From: JALYUM01 sp036688685
Lineage (GTDB): Bacteria > Pseudomonadota > Gammaproteobacteria > Burkholderiales > Burkholderiaceae_D
Reading direction: 5' to 3'
Assembly: GCF_036688685.1 (NCBI RefSeq)
Contig: NZ_JAQQPS010000004.1
Span: forward strand, 124,001 to 188,000
DNA length: 64,000 bases
The first letter of the stretch is position 1. Every line of letters begins with the position of its first letter. The translations under genes were made by a program, and so were the position numbers. Positions 27,079-36,160 of the stretch are shown piece by piece. The notes below the pieces were generated by a model. It was not told where the DNA came from. It did not search any database and saw nothing but the letters and a program-made list of their open reading frames with translations.

Positions 27079-27996
27079 TCAGGCGCTGCGAAGGGCGGCG
27101 GGAGCGGCATGGCCGTGCGCCAGAAATGCGTTGACGGCGCGGTCGAGACCAAGCGGCATGGCTTGCACCGTTTGCGCGCCGAGCAGTTTTAAACGCGCGC
27201 CGAAACTGTCGTCCTGGTCGAACACGGCGACGTGCTTGACGCCGTCGATGGTTTGCACTTGCAGCACGCCGGGCAAGACCCACAGATCGGGCGGCGTGAA
27301 CGGAAAAGCGGCAGCCCACAGGCGGATACGTCCACAAAAATCTTCCGGGGCACTCATGCAGCGCATGCGGCCGCGTTCGAGGATGACGAGGTTGTCGGCC
27401 AGCCGTTCTACCTCATCCATCTGGTGCGAGCAGTAGACGATCGTGGCATCGGCATCATCATCGAGCGATTCCAGGACGGCTGCAAGAAACGCGCCCTTGG
27501 CCACCACATCAAGGCCCAGGGTCGGCTCGTCGAGGATCAGCAATTGCGGGCGCTGCGCCAGCGCCAGGGCGAGGTTCAGCCCGGCGCGTTCGCCGCGCGA
27601 CAGTTCGCCGATGCGCTGGGTGGGCGCGACATGGAAGTGGTCCAGCACGGCGTGGTAGCGCGCCTCGATCCAGCGCGGGTACTGGCGCTGCTGCATGTGC
27701 TGCAGTTCGCTCACGCGCATCCAGGCCGGCAAGGTGTGCTCCTCGTTGACGAAGCCGATCAGCTGGCGCAGCGCCGGCGTGAGCTGCGCACAATCGTGGC
27801 CGAGCACGCGCGCGCTACCGCTGTCGGCGCGGGCGAAGCCGAGCAGGACGCGGAACAGCGTCGATTTGCCGGCGCCATTCGCGCCGATGAAGGCATGGAT
27901 GCCGCCGCGCGGCAGGCGTAAGCTCAGGTTGTCGAGTGCAACCTTTTGTTGGTAGTTGAGGGTAACCGCATCGCAGTCGATGGCGTAATCGTTCAT
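27079..27996 (-). CDS. ABC transporter ATP-binding protein (YtrB-like)
   Basis: 305 aa. Walker A GANGAGKST at 38-46, signature LSRGE at 132-136, Walker B LLILDEP at 152-158 and a switch His in CSHQMDEV. The first 220 residues are the ATPase; the C-terminal 85 are an accessory domain as in YtrB/CcmA-type drug or envelope-stress exporters. It overlaps the GntR gene by ATGA and precedes the membrane protein by 10 bp. Likely energises export or lipid extraction. Confidence 0.92.
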   Translation of the reverse strand: MNDYAIDCDAVTLNYQQKVALDNLSLRLPRGGIHAFIGANGAGKSTLFRVLLGFARADSGSARVLGHDCAQLTPALRQLIGFVNEEHTLPAWMRVSELQHMQQRQYPRWIEARYHAVLDHFHVAPTQRIGELSRGERAGLNLALALAQRPQLLILDEPTLGLDVVAKGAFLAAVLESLDDDADATIVYCSHQMDEVERLADNLVILERGRMRCMSAPEDFCGRIRLWAAAFPFTPPDLWVLPGVLQVQTIDGVKHVAVFDQDDSFGARLKLLGAQTVQAMPLGLDRAVNAFLAHGHAAPAALRSA

Positions 27997-28403
27997 GCGC
28001 TCTTTCGCTTGGTGAAATGGGACAATTCATCGGCAACGCGTTCGACGACGACGCTGGGCGGGTAGTCGAGGCCGATGACGTCGCTGACAAACCGGTCGAC
28101 GGCGGCGTCGAGCCGGCGTGCACGTTCATCGTTGGACAGTTGCTGGCGCTGCTCGGCCACGAACAGGCCCATGCCGGCACGTGCCAGCAGCCAGCCATCG
28201 GCGCTCAGCTCGGCGTAGGCCTTGGCGACCGTGTTGGCATTGATCGACAGTTGCTGCGCCAGCCCGCGCACGCTGGGCAGGGCATCGCCGGGCAGCAGGT
28301 CGCCGCTGGCGATCAGGCGCGTGATGCTGTCGCTGATCTGGCGTGTGATCGGGCGCGCATCGCCGGTGACGATGTGCAGCATGAGAGCGGGGCGGCGGGT
28401 CAT
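27993..28403 (-). CDS. GntR-family regulator, YtrA subfamily
   Basis: 136 aa. An N-terminal winged helix-turn-helix (about 10-80, with SVRGLAQQLSINANTVAKAY) and only a short helical C-terminal tail, which is the YtrA type. YtrA repressors sit first in operons of ABC transporters and repress them until cell-wall or other stress. GAGGAG lies before the ATG. The promoter region carries an inverted repeat (28414-28434), consistent with autorepression. Confidence 0.92.
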   Translation of the reverse strand: MTRRPALMLHIVTGDARPITRQISDSITRLIASGDLLPGDALPSVRGLAQQLSINANTVAKAYAELSADGWLLARAGMGLFVAEQRQQLSNDERARRLDAAVDRFVSDVIGLDYPPSVVVERVADELSHFTKRKSA

Positions 28404-28413
28404 ACATCTCCTC

Positions 28414-28434
28414 TGTACTAGTACGTGGAGTACA
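28414..28434. promoter_or_regulatory. inverted-repeat operator upstream of the GntR operon
   Basis: TGTACT-N9-AGTACA, ending 11 bp upstream of the gntR ATG and next to its ribosome site. A 21-bp two-fold symmetric site fits a GntR dimer and placement over the transcription start fits repression. Confidence 0.65.
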
Positions 28435-28443
28435 GTAACATCG

Positions 28444-28470
28444 AAAAAACGACCGCGTCAAGCGGTCGTT
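28444..28470 (-). terminator. rho-independent terminator of the 28492-28938 gene
   Basis: Read on the minus strand: AACGACCGC-TTGAC-GCGGTCGTT followed by further T (six in all). Perfect 9-bp stem with U run, 22 bp after the stop of the small secreted protein gene. It insulates the GntR operon from read-through. Confidence 0.88.
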
Positions 28471-28491
28471 GCCTCGGTCGTTGCCTGTTTG

Positions 28492-28938
28492 TTACTCGAC
28501 CCGGCGCACTTTTGGCGAACTGTTGGTGCCCTCGACTTGCAGGAAGATCGTGCCGATAAAATTGCGCTTGATCGTGACTTTCGGATTGGTGGTCGGGGTC
28601 AGCGTGGCGTCGCTGCCGTCGACCACGCGCCAGACCTGGCCGTTGGCCAGCTTGAAGCGCGTGTTCGGTCCCCAGCCGGCAAACGGGCCGACGATGGTGC
28701 TCTCGACCGCGTCGATCTTTGCCGGCGCCTGCACGGCCATAGCGGCCGGCGCCAGGCCGAACGCTTGCTGCGGCGTCAAGGCCGGCGCGGCGGGTGCTGC
28801 CGGCATGGCCGACAGTTCGATCCTGTCGTAGCAGCTCAGGCGTGCGGACGTGTCGGTCATGGCGCGGCAGGCGCGCATGGCATTGTCGTCGGCCAGCGCG
28901 GCGCCGGACACCAGGAACAGTAATATGCATGCTTTCAT
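28492..28938 (-). CDS. small secreted protein with TagO/VasI-like Cys motif
   Basis: 148 aa. Signal peptide to about residue 16 (GAALA-DD). The mature N-terminus has CRAMTDTSARLSCYD, the Cys-x9-RLxCYD motif also seen in the periplasmic VasI/TagO proteins and in several small envelope proteins; it probably forms a disulfide. An Ala/Pro-rich linker (44-70) leads to a C-terminal beta-rich domain with NGQVWRV and PKVTIKRNFIGTIF. Not a known enzyme. No type VI secretion genes are nearby. Confidence 0.7.
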   Translation of the reverse strand: MKACILLFLVSGAALADDNAMRACRAMTDTSARLSCYDRIELSAMPAAPAAPALTPQQAFGLAPAAMAVQAPAKIDAVESTIVGPFAGWGPNTRFKLANGQVWRVVDGSDATLTPTTNPKVTIKRNFIGTIFLQVEGTNSSPKVRRVE

Positions 28939-29087
28939 CGGGCGCTCTCAATAAGGTGGACAGATGCACACGATTATAACGACACGGCGATATATCCTGG
29001 GCGCATGTTCTTATAGCCATTCCGTCCTTCACCTGCTGCTCCCGAGCATCTATAGTGTTCGGTCTTCTATCTGATGCTGGAGCCGCC

Positions 29088-30236
29088 ATGACCGTTCGCC
29101 ATATTGTATTGACAGGCGCCGCCACCCTGCTGGTCCCGCTGCTCGCCACTGCCGCTGCCCCGGTCGAGGTTGTCAAAATCGGCCACGTGGCCGCCACCTC
29201 CGGCGCCGTCGCCTATTTCGGAAAGGACAATGAAAACGGTGCGCGCATGGCCGTCGAGCTGCTCAATGCGCGCAAGACGCAAATCGGTGGCAAGCCGGTG
29301 CGCTTCGAACTGGTCGCCGAGGACGACGCGGGCGACCCGAAACAGGCCACGGCCGCCGCCCAAAAACTGGTCGATGCCAAAGTCAACGCCGTCATCGGCC
29401 ACCAGACCTCGGGCACCACCATTCCCGCCTCGAAGATTTACTTTGACAGCGGCATTCCGCAGATTTCGCCATCCGCCACCAGCCCGCAATACACTGCGCA
29501 AGGTTTTAATACTGCCTTTCGGGTGGTCAGCAACGACAAGCAGCTGGGCCGCGCGTTGGGCCGTTACGCCGTCACCGGCATGCAGGGAAAGCGGGTGGCG
29601 GTCATTGACGACCGCACCGCGTTCGGCCAGGGCGTGGCGGTGGAATTCGTCAAGGGTCTGAAGGAAGCCGGCGGCACGGTCGTCGCCAAGGAATTTACCA
29701 CCGACAAGGCGGTCGAATTTTCCGCCATTCTCACCAGCGTGCGCGCCGCCAAACCGGACGTGGTGTTTTTCGGTGGCATGAGTTCGGTTGCCGGCCCGAT
29801 GCTGCACCAGATGAAGGCGCTGGGCCTGGGCCAGGTCAAGTTTATCGGCGGCGACGGCATCTGCTCGGATGAACTCGTCAAACTGGCGCAGGGCGCTGTT
29901 GCCGATGGCCAGGTGGTGTGCGCCGAGGCGGGCGGGGTGGCCACCTCCGGCAAGCCCGCCATGGACCAGTTCCGCGTCGACTACAAGAAACGCTTCGGTA
30001 TTGAGGTGCAGATTTATTCGCCGTACACCTACGACGCGGTGCTGGCCGTGGCCGACGCCATGGTGAAAGCCGGTTCGGCCAGGCCAGCCGTCTACCGCCC
30101 GGTGCTGGCGAAAAATGCCTACAAGGGCATCACCGGCACCATTGCCTTCGACAAGCTGGGCGATATCCGCGACGGCACGCTGACGCTGTACACCTTCAAG
30201 GGCGGCAAGCGCACGCTGGTTGCCGTGACAAAATAA
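29088..30236 (+). CDS. branched-chain amino-acid-type ABC substrate-binding protein (LivK family)
   Basis: 382 aa from the ATG at 29088 (GGAG upstream). A signal peptide ends near ATAAA-PVEV. The type-1 periplasmic binding fold is clear, from VVKIGHVAATSGAVAYFGKDNENGARMAVE to a C-terminal segment ITGTIAFDKLGDIRDG. It binds amino acids or related small solutes in the periplasm. No permease or ATPase genes adjoin it, so it is an orphan binding protein in this window. Confidence 0.9.
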   Translation: MTVRHIVLTGAATLLVPLLATAAAPVEVVKIGHVAATSGAVAYFGKDNENGARMAVELLNARKTQIGGKPVRFELVAEDDAGDPKQATAAAQKLVDAKVNAVIGHQTSGTTIPASKIYFDSGIPQISPSATSPQYTAQGFNTAFRVVSNDKQLGRALGRYAVTGMQGKRVAVIDDRTAFGQGVAVEFVKGLKEAGGTVVAKEFTTDKAVEFSAILTSVRAAKPDVVFFGGMSSVAGPMLHQMKALGLGQVKFIGGDGICSDELVKLAQGAVADGQVVCAEAGGVATSGKPAMDQFRVDYKKRFGIEVQIYSPYTYDAVLAVADAMVKAGSARPAVYRPVLAKNAYKGITGTIAFDKLGDIRDGTLTLYTFKGGKRTLVAVTK

Positions 30237-30240
30237 AGGA

Positions 30241-32649
30241 TTACGCCAGGCGCGTGCCACGCGCCAGCATATGGTCCAGCACGGTGGCGCCCACGGCCGG
30301 GCTGAAATAATGGCCTTGCATCTGGTCGCAGTCGTGCTCGCGCAGGAAGTCGAGCTGGGCGCGCGTCTCCACCCCCTCGGCGATGACTTTCAGCTTCAGG
30401 TTGTGGCCGAGGGCGATGATGGCGCGGGTGATGATGGCGTCGCCGTCGCTGATGTCGGCCAGGAAGGACTTGTCGATCTTGATGAAGTCGACCGGAAAGC
30501 GCTGCAGGTAGGACAGGCTCGAGTAACCCGTGCCGAAATCGTCGATCGACAGCTGCACGCCCAGCGCCTTCAGGCTGGTGAGCGCGGCAATTGCCTGCGC
30601 CGGTTCATCCATCAACTGGCTTTCGGTCACTTCCAGCTCGAGCGTGGCGGGTGCGATGCCGTACTTCGCCAGCATCCCGGCCACACGCTCGGGGAAGGCG
30701 CGCTGGCGCAACTGGCGCGCGGACAGGTTGACCGAGATGACGAATTGGCGGAACCCGCGCCTGGCCAGGTGCGCCAGCTCGGCGCAGGCGGCATCGAGCA
30801 CCCATTCACCCAGCGGCACGATCAGCCCGGTTTCTTCGGCGGCGCCGATAAACGCTGCCGGCATGATCAGGCCGCGCTCCGGATGTTGCCAGCGCACCAG
30901 CGCCTCGGCCCCCACCACTGCGCCGCTGCGCAGGTCGATCTTCGGCTGGAAGCCGAGGAACATCTCGTGGTTGCGCAGCGCGCGTGTCAGGCTCGCTTCC
31001 AGCAATAAATTGTCATGCACGACCTGGTTCAGTTCTGGCGTATAGAACTGGCAATTGTTCTTGCCCATGGTCTTGGCGTGGTACATGGCGGCGTCGGCGG
31101 CGCGCATGATCTGTTCGGCCACCACGCCGTTGTCGGGAAACAGCGCCACGCCGATGCTGGCGCTGGCGATGATTTCCTTGCCCACCGCGTGGATTGGCGC
31201 GCACAGCGACTGGCGCACGCGCTCGACCAGATCGGTCACGTGGCGGATGCTGGGCTGGTGATTGATCAGCAGCACGAATTCGTCGCCGCCCACGCGTGCC
31301 ACCGTGTCGTCCTCGCGCAGGCTGTGGCGCAAGCGTTCGGCGATGCAGCGCAGCACGTCGTCACCGGCTTCATGGCCGAAGGTGTCGTTGATGTGCTTGA
31401 AGTTGTCGACGTCGAGAAACGCCAGCGCACCCAGCCTGCCGTGGTGCAGCGCGTCGTCGATACCCTGTTGCAGGCGGTCCTGCAACAGGCTGCGGTTGGC
31501 CAGGCCGGTGAGCGGGTCGTGGTGGGCCAGGTGCTGGAGGCGCCGCTCGTAGTGGCGCGCTTCGGTGATGTCGCTGATAACGCCGACGAAATGGGTGACG
31601 GCGCCATCGGCATCGACGACCGGGTCAATGTACAGGTCGTTCCAGAAAATTTCGCCGTTCTTGCGCAGGTTGCGCAGCACCGCGTGCACGCTTTCGTGGC
31701 GCGCCAGCGCGTCGTCGATGCGCTGCTGTTGCTCGACGTCGGTGCCGGCGATGTGCATGAAGCGCGGGTCGCGCCCCTTGATGTCATCGAGCCGGTAGCC
31801 GGTGATCTGTTCGAATGCGGGGTTGATGTACTCGATGGCGTTGGCCCCGCCCTGGCAGCAGGTGATGACGATGGCGTTCACGCTGGAAAACATGGCGCGC
31901 TCGCGCACCAGCAGCCCGAGTTCGTTTTTCTTGCGCGCCGAAATATCGAGTCCGGTGCCGAAGATGCAGGGCAGTGCGCCCAGGGTGGTGCGCACACAGT
32001 TGAACAGGCAGGCGGTGCGCTTCCCGTGTTTGCCGATCAGCTCGGCCTCGTGCGTCGAGTGCCCTTCTTCGAACGCCGCGCGGATATTTTCATGGGCGAT
32101 CGGCTGCTCCTTGACGCTGAAAAAACTGTCGATCTCCGCCGCTTCGATCTCGTCGCTGGACATCTCGAGCGCCTGCTCGAGCTGGCGGTTCCAAAGGATC
32201 AGTTTGCCGCTGGCATCGATCACGTAGAACACGCACGGCAAGCCTTCGACGATGTCGGCCATCGGTAAGCCCTGCAGCATGGCGTAGCGGCGCGGCAAGT
32301 GGCTGGTGAGCGGCAGCACGATGACGCTGAAGGCGCTGGGCTGCATCGGATCGAGGTCCTGGCGCGCCACGGTAATGCGCACCGGGAGCTTGCTGCCGTC
32401 GAGGCACAGCAACTGGCCGGTGGCATCGGTATCGATGCAGTCGGAGAATGCCGGCATGGCGTCGGGCAGGATAGCGCGCGCGCTGCCAGCGGCCCCCGGG
32501 TGGTCGAAGGCGAGCAAACGGCCGATCGGACTGCCACGCAGATTGCGCGCGCCATATCTTGCCAGGTCGGCGCAGGCCTGGTTCCAGCTTTCAATGCTGC
32601 CTTGGGCATTGACGATAAATACGGCAACTGGCAACGGAGAATGGTTCAC
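30241..32649 (-). CDS. PAS-PAS-PAS-GGDEF-EAL c-di-GMP turnover protein
   Basis: 802 aa. Start chosen at the GTG at 32649, which has AGGAG five bases upstream; the frame also opens at a GTG at 32668-32670 without one. Three PAS-type domains (about 5-110, 135-255, 260-370) are followed by a GGDEF domain with intact GGDEF (VARVGGDEF) and an EAL domain with EALVRW, the DDFGTG loop (SIDDFGTGYSSL) and IKIDKSF. Both synthesis and hydrolysis of cyclic di-GMP look possible. No membrane segment. It is convergent with the LivK-type gene, 4 bp apart. Confidence 0.93.
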   Translation of the reverse strand: MNHSPLPVAVFIVNAQGSIESWNQACADLARYGARNLRGSPIGRLLAFDHPGAAGSARAILPDAMPAFSDCIDTDATGQLLCLDGSKLPVRITVARQDLDPMQPSAFSVIVLPLTSHLPRRYAMLQGLPMADIVEGLPCVFYVIDASGKLILWNRQLEQALEMSSDEIEAAEIDSFFSVKEQPIAHENIRAAFEEGHSTHEAELIGKHGKRTACLFNCVRTTLGALPCIFGTGLDISARKKNELGLLVRERAMFSSVNAIVITCCQGGANAIEYINPAFEQITGYRLDDIKGRDPRFMHIAGTDVEQQQRIDDALARHESVHAVLRNLRKNGEIFWNDLYIDPVVDADGAVTHFVGVISDITEARHYERRLQHLAHHDPLTGLANRSLLQDRLQQGIDDALHHGRLGALAFLDVDNFKHINDTFGHEAGDDVLRCIAERLRHSLREDDTVARVGGDEFVLLINHQPSIRHVTDLVERVRQSLCAPIHAVGKEIIASASIGVALFPDNGVVAEQIMRAADAAMYHAKTMGKNNCQFYTPELNQVVHDNLLLEASLTRALRNHEMFLGFQPKIDLRSGAVVGAEALVRWQHPERGLIMPAAFIGAAEETGLIVPLGEWVLDAACAELAHLARRGFRQFVISVNLSARQLRQRAFPERVAGMLAKYGIAPATLELEVTESQLMDEPAQAIAALTSLKALGVQLSIDDFGTGYSSLSYLQRFPVDFIKIDKSFLADISDGDAIITRAIIALGHNLKLKVIAEGVETRAQLDFLREHDCDQMQGHYFSPAVGATVLDHMLARGTRLA

Positions 32650-32876
32650 ATGAACTCCTGCAGGGTGCACCTGTGTCGCCAGAATCGGTACGCCGGTGCG
32701 CGTGTTGCAATTCTAACCCTGCGGCGTCAATACGTATGCAACATCGGTGATTTTTGTGAGAATATTACATAGCGGAAAATCCAAGTCGCGTCGATGCGGA
32801 CTGAAAATTCGCGTATATTGTCGGAACGCTGAGTTCGATTGGCGTTTCTTTATTTTTTCACACGGCCGGAGCCGGG

Positions 32877-33593
32877 ATGTTCATGCAGTTATTTCCAAAC
32901 ACCTTGCGCAGCGTTGCCGCAACCGCCCTCGCGGCGGCGGTCTCGTGCGCCCAGGCGCAGGTGCCTGCGCCCAAACCCCACGTCCAGATTTTGCAGTTGA
33001 ACAGTATCTGCAGCAGTGGCGCCACCTGGGAAGAAGCCGACACCGTCACGGTCAACTTTCCCAATGAAAACGTCACCCTGAGCGTGAACCGCTTCGACGA
33101 CGCCTTGCACGTGAAGATCCGGATCGGCCAGGAAGAGCGCGAAATGATTCGGCTCGACAATGGACTGACCGCCGTGCGCGCCTCCAACGAACTGGGCCCG
33201 CCGCAGTTTGCCGGCGTCGATCTGCTGGCCAACGCCGCCTTGCATTATCTGCAGCAGGGTTTCAAGACGCCGTGTGCCGCGTCGAACGCGCACCATTTTT
33301 CGCTGGACATCCAGGATGGCCCGAAATCCGACGCCAATACGGTGCACATGGAAGGCGACATGGAGCAGACCGGCGAAGCGCTCGGCTATGGCATGATCGT
33401 CACCGAACGCGAAGGCCCGGCCAACGCCACCATCCTGAAAACCACCGGCAGCTGGGATTTTGCCGACCTGGGCGACATTCCCGACACCACCTCCATCGTT
33501 GGCTGGCGCGTCTACCGCAATGGCGAGCGGATGCGCATGGACGATACCGACCTGACCGTCATCGAAGACCTGAAACGGCTGGCGCGGCGCTGA
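32877..33593 (+). CDS. secreted protein of unknown function
   Basis: 238 aa. Signal peptide to about residue 28 (SCAQAQ-VPAP). The mature protein is acidic and mixed alpha/beta with two Cys (in SICSSG and TPCAASN) that may pair. No family recognised. GGAG sits before the ATG. Its stop shares a base with the start of the PanE-type gene (TGATG), so the two are translated together. Confidence 0.7.
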   Translation: MFMQLFPNTLRSVAATALAAAVSCAQAQVPAPKPHVQILQLNSICSSGATWEEADTVTVNFPNENVTLSVNRFDDALHVKIRIGQEEREMIRLDNGLTAVRASNELGPPQFAGVDLLANAALHYLQQGFKTPCAASNAHHFSLDIQDGPKSDANTVHMEGDMEQTGEALGYGMIVTEREGPANATILKTTGSWDFADLGDIPDTTSIVGWRVYRNGERMRMDDTDLTVIEDLKRLARR

Positions 33594-34555
33594 TGCCATT
33601 CGAGAGGATTTGCGTGGTCGGCGCGGGCGCCATCGGTACCCTGCTGGGCGCGCGCCTGGCCGGTGCGGGGCACGCCGTCAGCGCGCTGGCGCGCGGCGGG
33701 ACCCTGGCCGCTCTGCAAACCCATGGCTGGCGCTTGCAGCAAGCCGGTGCGTTGCTGCAGCAGCCGGCGCGCGCGACCGACGATGCGCACGCGCTCGGCG
33801 TCCAGGACCTGGTGGTGATTGCCGTCAAGGGGCCGGCCATGGCCGCCGTGGTGCGCACCATCGCACCGCTGCTGGGACCGGCCACCGTCGTCCTGCCGGC
33901 CGTGAATGGCGTGCCATGGTGGTTCCTGCCCGGCGCGCCTTTGGCCTCGGTCGATCCGGGCGGGCGCATTCTGGCGGCCATCCCGCTGGCACACGTGGTC
34001 GGCTGCGTGGTGCACGCCAGCGCCGCAGTGCTGGCGCCGGGCCTGGTCGAGCATCGCATGGGACAGGGGCTGGTGATGGGCGAGCCGGCAGGCGCCGATT
34101 CGGCGCGGCTGCGCAGGCTGGCACAGTTGTTCGCGAGCGCAGGCTTCGATGTCACGCTGTCGGCGCAGATCCGCGCGGATGTCTGGTACAAGCTGTGGGG
34201 CAATCTGACGATGAACCCGGTGTCGGCCCTGACCGGCGCCACCATCGACCTGGTGCTGGACGACCCGCTGGTGCGCGCGTTCTGCTCGGCCGCGATGGAT
34301 GAGGCGGCGGCGATCGGCGGGCTGATCGGTTGCCCACTGACGCAAACTGCCGAAGACCGCCACGCCGTCACGCGCAAGCTGGGCGCGTTCAGGACATCGA
34401 TGTTGCAGGATGCGCAAGCCGGTCGCCCGCTCGAACTCGACACGATCGTCGGGGCGGTGCGCGAAATCGGCCAGCGCGTCGGCGTGGCCACGCCGAACAT
34501 CGATGCGCTGCTGGGCCTGACGCGCCTGTTCGGTCGCGTACACGGACTGTATTGA
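33593..34555 (+). CDS. panE: 2-dehydropantoate 2-reductase family (PanE/ApbA)
   Basis: 320 aa. N-terminal NADP-binding motif GAGAIG at about 9-14, and the C-terminal helical domain with the catalytic Lys in VWYKLWGNLTMNPVSAL and the substrate Ser/Asp segment FRTSMLQDAQAGRPLELD. Ketopantoate reductases make pantoate for coenzyme A. Many bacteria carry several paralogs with other substrates, so the pantothenate role is likely but not proven. Start set by the TGATG overlap with the preceding gene; the longer upstream frame is a shadow. Confidence 0.85.
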   Translation: MPFERICVVGAGAIGTLLGARLAGAGHAVSALARGGTLAALQTHGWRLQQAGALLQQPARATDDAHALGVQDLVVIAVKGPAMAAVVRTIAPLLGPATVVLPAVNGVPWWFLPGAPLASVDPGGRILAAIPLAHVVGCVVHASAAVLAPGLVEHRMGQGLVMGEPAGADSARLRRLAQLFASAGFDVTLSAQIRADVWYKLWGNLTMNPVSALTGATIDLVLDDPLVRAFCSAAMDEAAAIGGLIGCPLTQTAEDRHAVTRKLGAFRTSMLQDAQAGRPLELDTIVGAVREIGQRVGVATPNIDALLGLTRLFGRVHGLY

Positions 34556-34622
34556 TCTACCTCAATATCTTATAATCCTCGCCGCAAGCCAACCTTATTT
34601 ATTCTTACAGCGGCAGAGTCAT

Positions 34623-35546
34623 TTGAAATTACGTCAGTTAGTTGCCGGTATCGCGGCAGTGGTCGCGATCGGGGCCGGTTTTGCCCAGTCGAACGGTGTC
34701 GAAGACTGGTTCCGCTCGGCGGTCTCCCATTACACCCATGCCGAACGCGAGCGCAATGCACCGGTCGCGAAGGCGCACAAGGAAGCCAAGGAGCGCGGCC
34801 GCGCCGGCGCGCTCAGCGAACGCGAAGCGTTGGCGTTATATTCCGCGGCCCAGCGCGAGCCGGGTTTCGATGCCTGCGTCGACCAGTTCCCGCAAGAGCA
34901 GCCGCTGGCGCTGGCGCTGGTGCCGGCGAGCATGAAGCCGCTGGCCCTGTGTTCCGACCAGTTTGCCGTGCTGTATTCGCAGACCAGCAAGACGCCGCTG
35001 GTGGTGGTGGAACGCCTCAACGCCAGCCGCCTGGCCCAGGCCAAGGGCGAGCAGCGCAGCGACAATTTTTATGCCGATCCGCGCATCGACCGCGCCGGAC
35101 GGGCTGATCTGGCCGACTACCGCGGCCAGCATCCGGCGGTGGACCGCGGCCACCAGTCGCCGGCAGCCGACGCACCCACGCCACAGGCCATGGCCCAGTC
35201 GTTCTCGCTGTCGAACATGGTGCCGCAAGACCCGGTGAATAACCGCAAGGTGTGGAACAAGATCGAGCAGGACGTGCGCAAATTTGCGCGCCGTGCGCGC
35301 GGCGACGTGTTCGTCTTCACCGGCCCCCTGTTCGACAGCGGGCACGAGACGGTCGGGCGCGGCAAGGTGTGGGTGCCGACCCACCTGTTCAAGCTGGTCT
35401 ATGACGTTTCGTCGGGACGCGCCTGGGCCTACGTGTTGCCGAATGCCGAGACCGAAATCCAGGCGCCGATGAATTACCAGGCCTTCGTCGCCCGCACCAA
35501 ACTGCCGCTGCTGCACAACGCGCGCATCACCGGCGGAATTCTCTAG
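34623..35546 (+). CDS. secreted DNA/RNA non-specific endonuclease (DRGH/NUC1 type)
   Basis: 307 aa beginning at a TTG. Signal peptide about 1-21. The beta-beta-alpha-metal motif DRGHQSPA has the general base His177, with Asn198 (LSNMVPQ) and the NNRKVWNKIEQ helix at 206-216 completing the metal site. Relatives cut single- and double-stranded DNA and RNA outside the cytoplasm for nutrition or to remove extracellular DNA. The first 140 residues after the signal are an unrecognised N-domain. No inhibitor gene adjoins it. Its stop overlaps the convergent gene by 4 bp (CTAG). Confidence 0.9.
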   Translation: MKLRQLVAGIAAVVAIGAGFAQSNGVEDWFRSAVSHYTHAERERNAPVAKAHKEAKERGRAGALSEREALALYSAAQREPGFDACVDQFPQEQPLALALVPASMKPLALCSDQFAVLYSQTSKTPLVVVERLNASRLAQAKGEQRSDNFYADPRIDRAGRADLADYRGQHPAVDRGHQSPAADAPTPQAMAQSFSLSNMVPQDPVNNRKVWNKIEQDVRKFARRARGDVFVFTGPLFDSGHETVGRGKVWVPTHLFKLVYDVSSGRAWAYVLPNAETEIQAPMNYQAFVARTKLPLLHNARITGGIL

Positions 35547-35908
35547 GACAGTCTGGCGTTGCTGAGCAGCGCCCAGGCCACCGTGATCACCACCATGCCG
35601 GTCAGCGTCACGCACGACCACGTAAAAAACCAGGCCGACAGCATGCCGGCCTGCAGCACCCGCTCGACCAGGCAGCCGAGGCCGAAGTCGAAGGCGGTGA
35701 GGAAGGACCAGCGCCGCAGGTAGACCGGCAGGTAGCGCGCCATGCGCGCATTGTGCACGCGCGCGGCGTGGTGCTCGAACAGGTTGCGCGCGGCCTGGAC
35801 ATCGGTGAACAGCCAGTCGAAAAACAGGAAACGGTACAGCAAGGTAAAAAATGGCAGTTCGGCCACGGCGGGCGGCAAGTCTTGCGGCGGCGGGCGTTCG
35901 ATGTCCAT
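35543..35908 (-). CDS. small membrane protein of unknown function
   Basis: 121 aa. One hydrophobic stretch near 18-36 and a clear membrane helix near 88-112 (WSCVTLTGMVVITVAW). Basic between them. No family recognised. The codon use and the exact 4-bp convergent stop overlap with the nuclease gene support it as real. Confidence 0.55.
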   Translation of the reverse strand: MDIERPPPQDLPPAVAELPFFTLLYRFLFFDWLFTDVQAARNLFEHHAARVHNARMARYLPVYLRRWSFLTAFDFGLGCLVERVLQAGMLSAWFFTWSCVTLTGMVVITVAWALLSNARLS

Positions 35909-36160
35909 GCTGGTCCTTGTGCATTTGGAAACGGCGCCAGGCGCGCGGCCGGCAGACCCTTTTCAACCATTCAACATAATCCCAAACCAAGGGGGGCGGC
36001 GCGCGTTTGCGGCCGGTCTGGCGTGGCTGGCTGCCCGGTTCTTCTTCTTGTTGACGTCGTCTGTCAGACGCGCGCGTTTAATCTGGCGCAAACGTGCTGC
36101 GGGTGCGCGGCATGACTTGGATCTCCCGGTCGGCTGTGCAGATCCGGCCGCGCGCTGCAC

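Noticed and set aside
35909..36160. Possible small genes between the membrane protein and the MOSC gene
   Set aside because: Frames here are low-complexity Arg/Pro/Ala and lack start signals; treated as non-coding.
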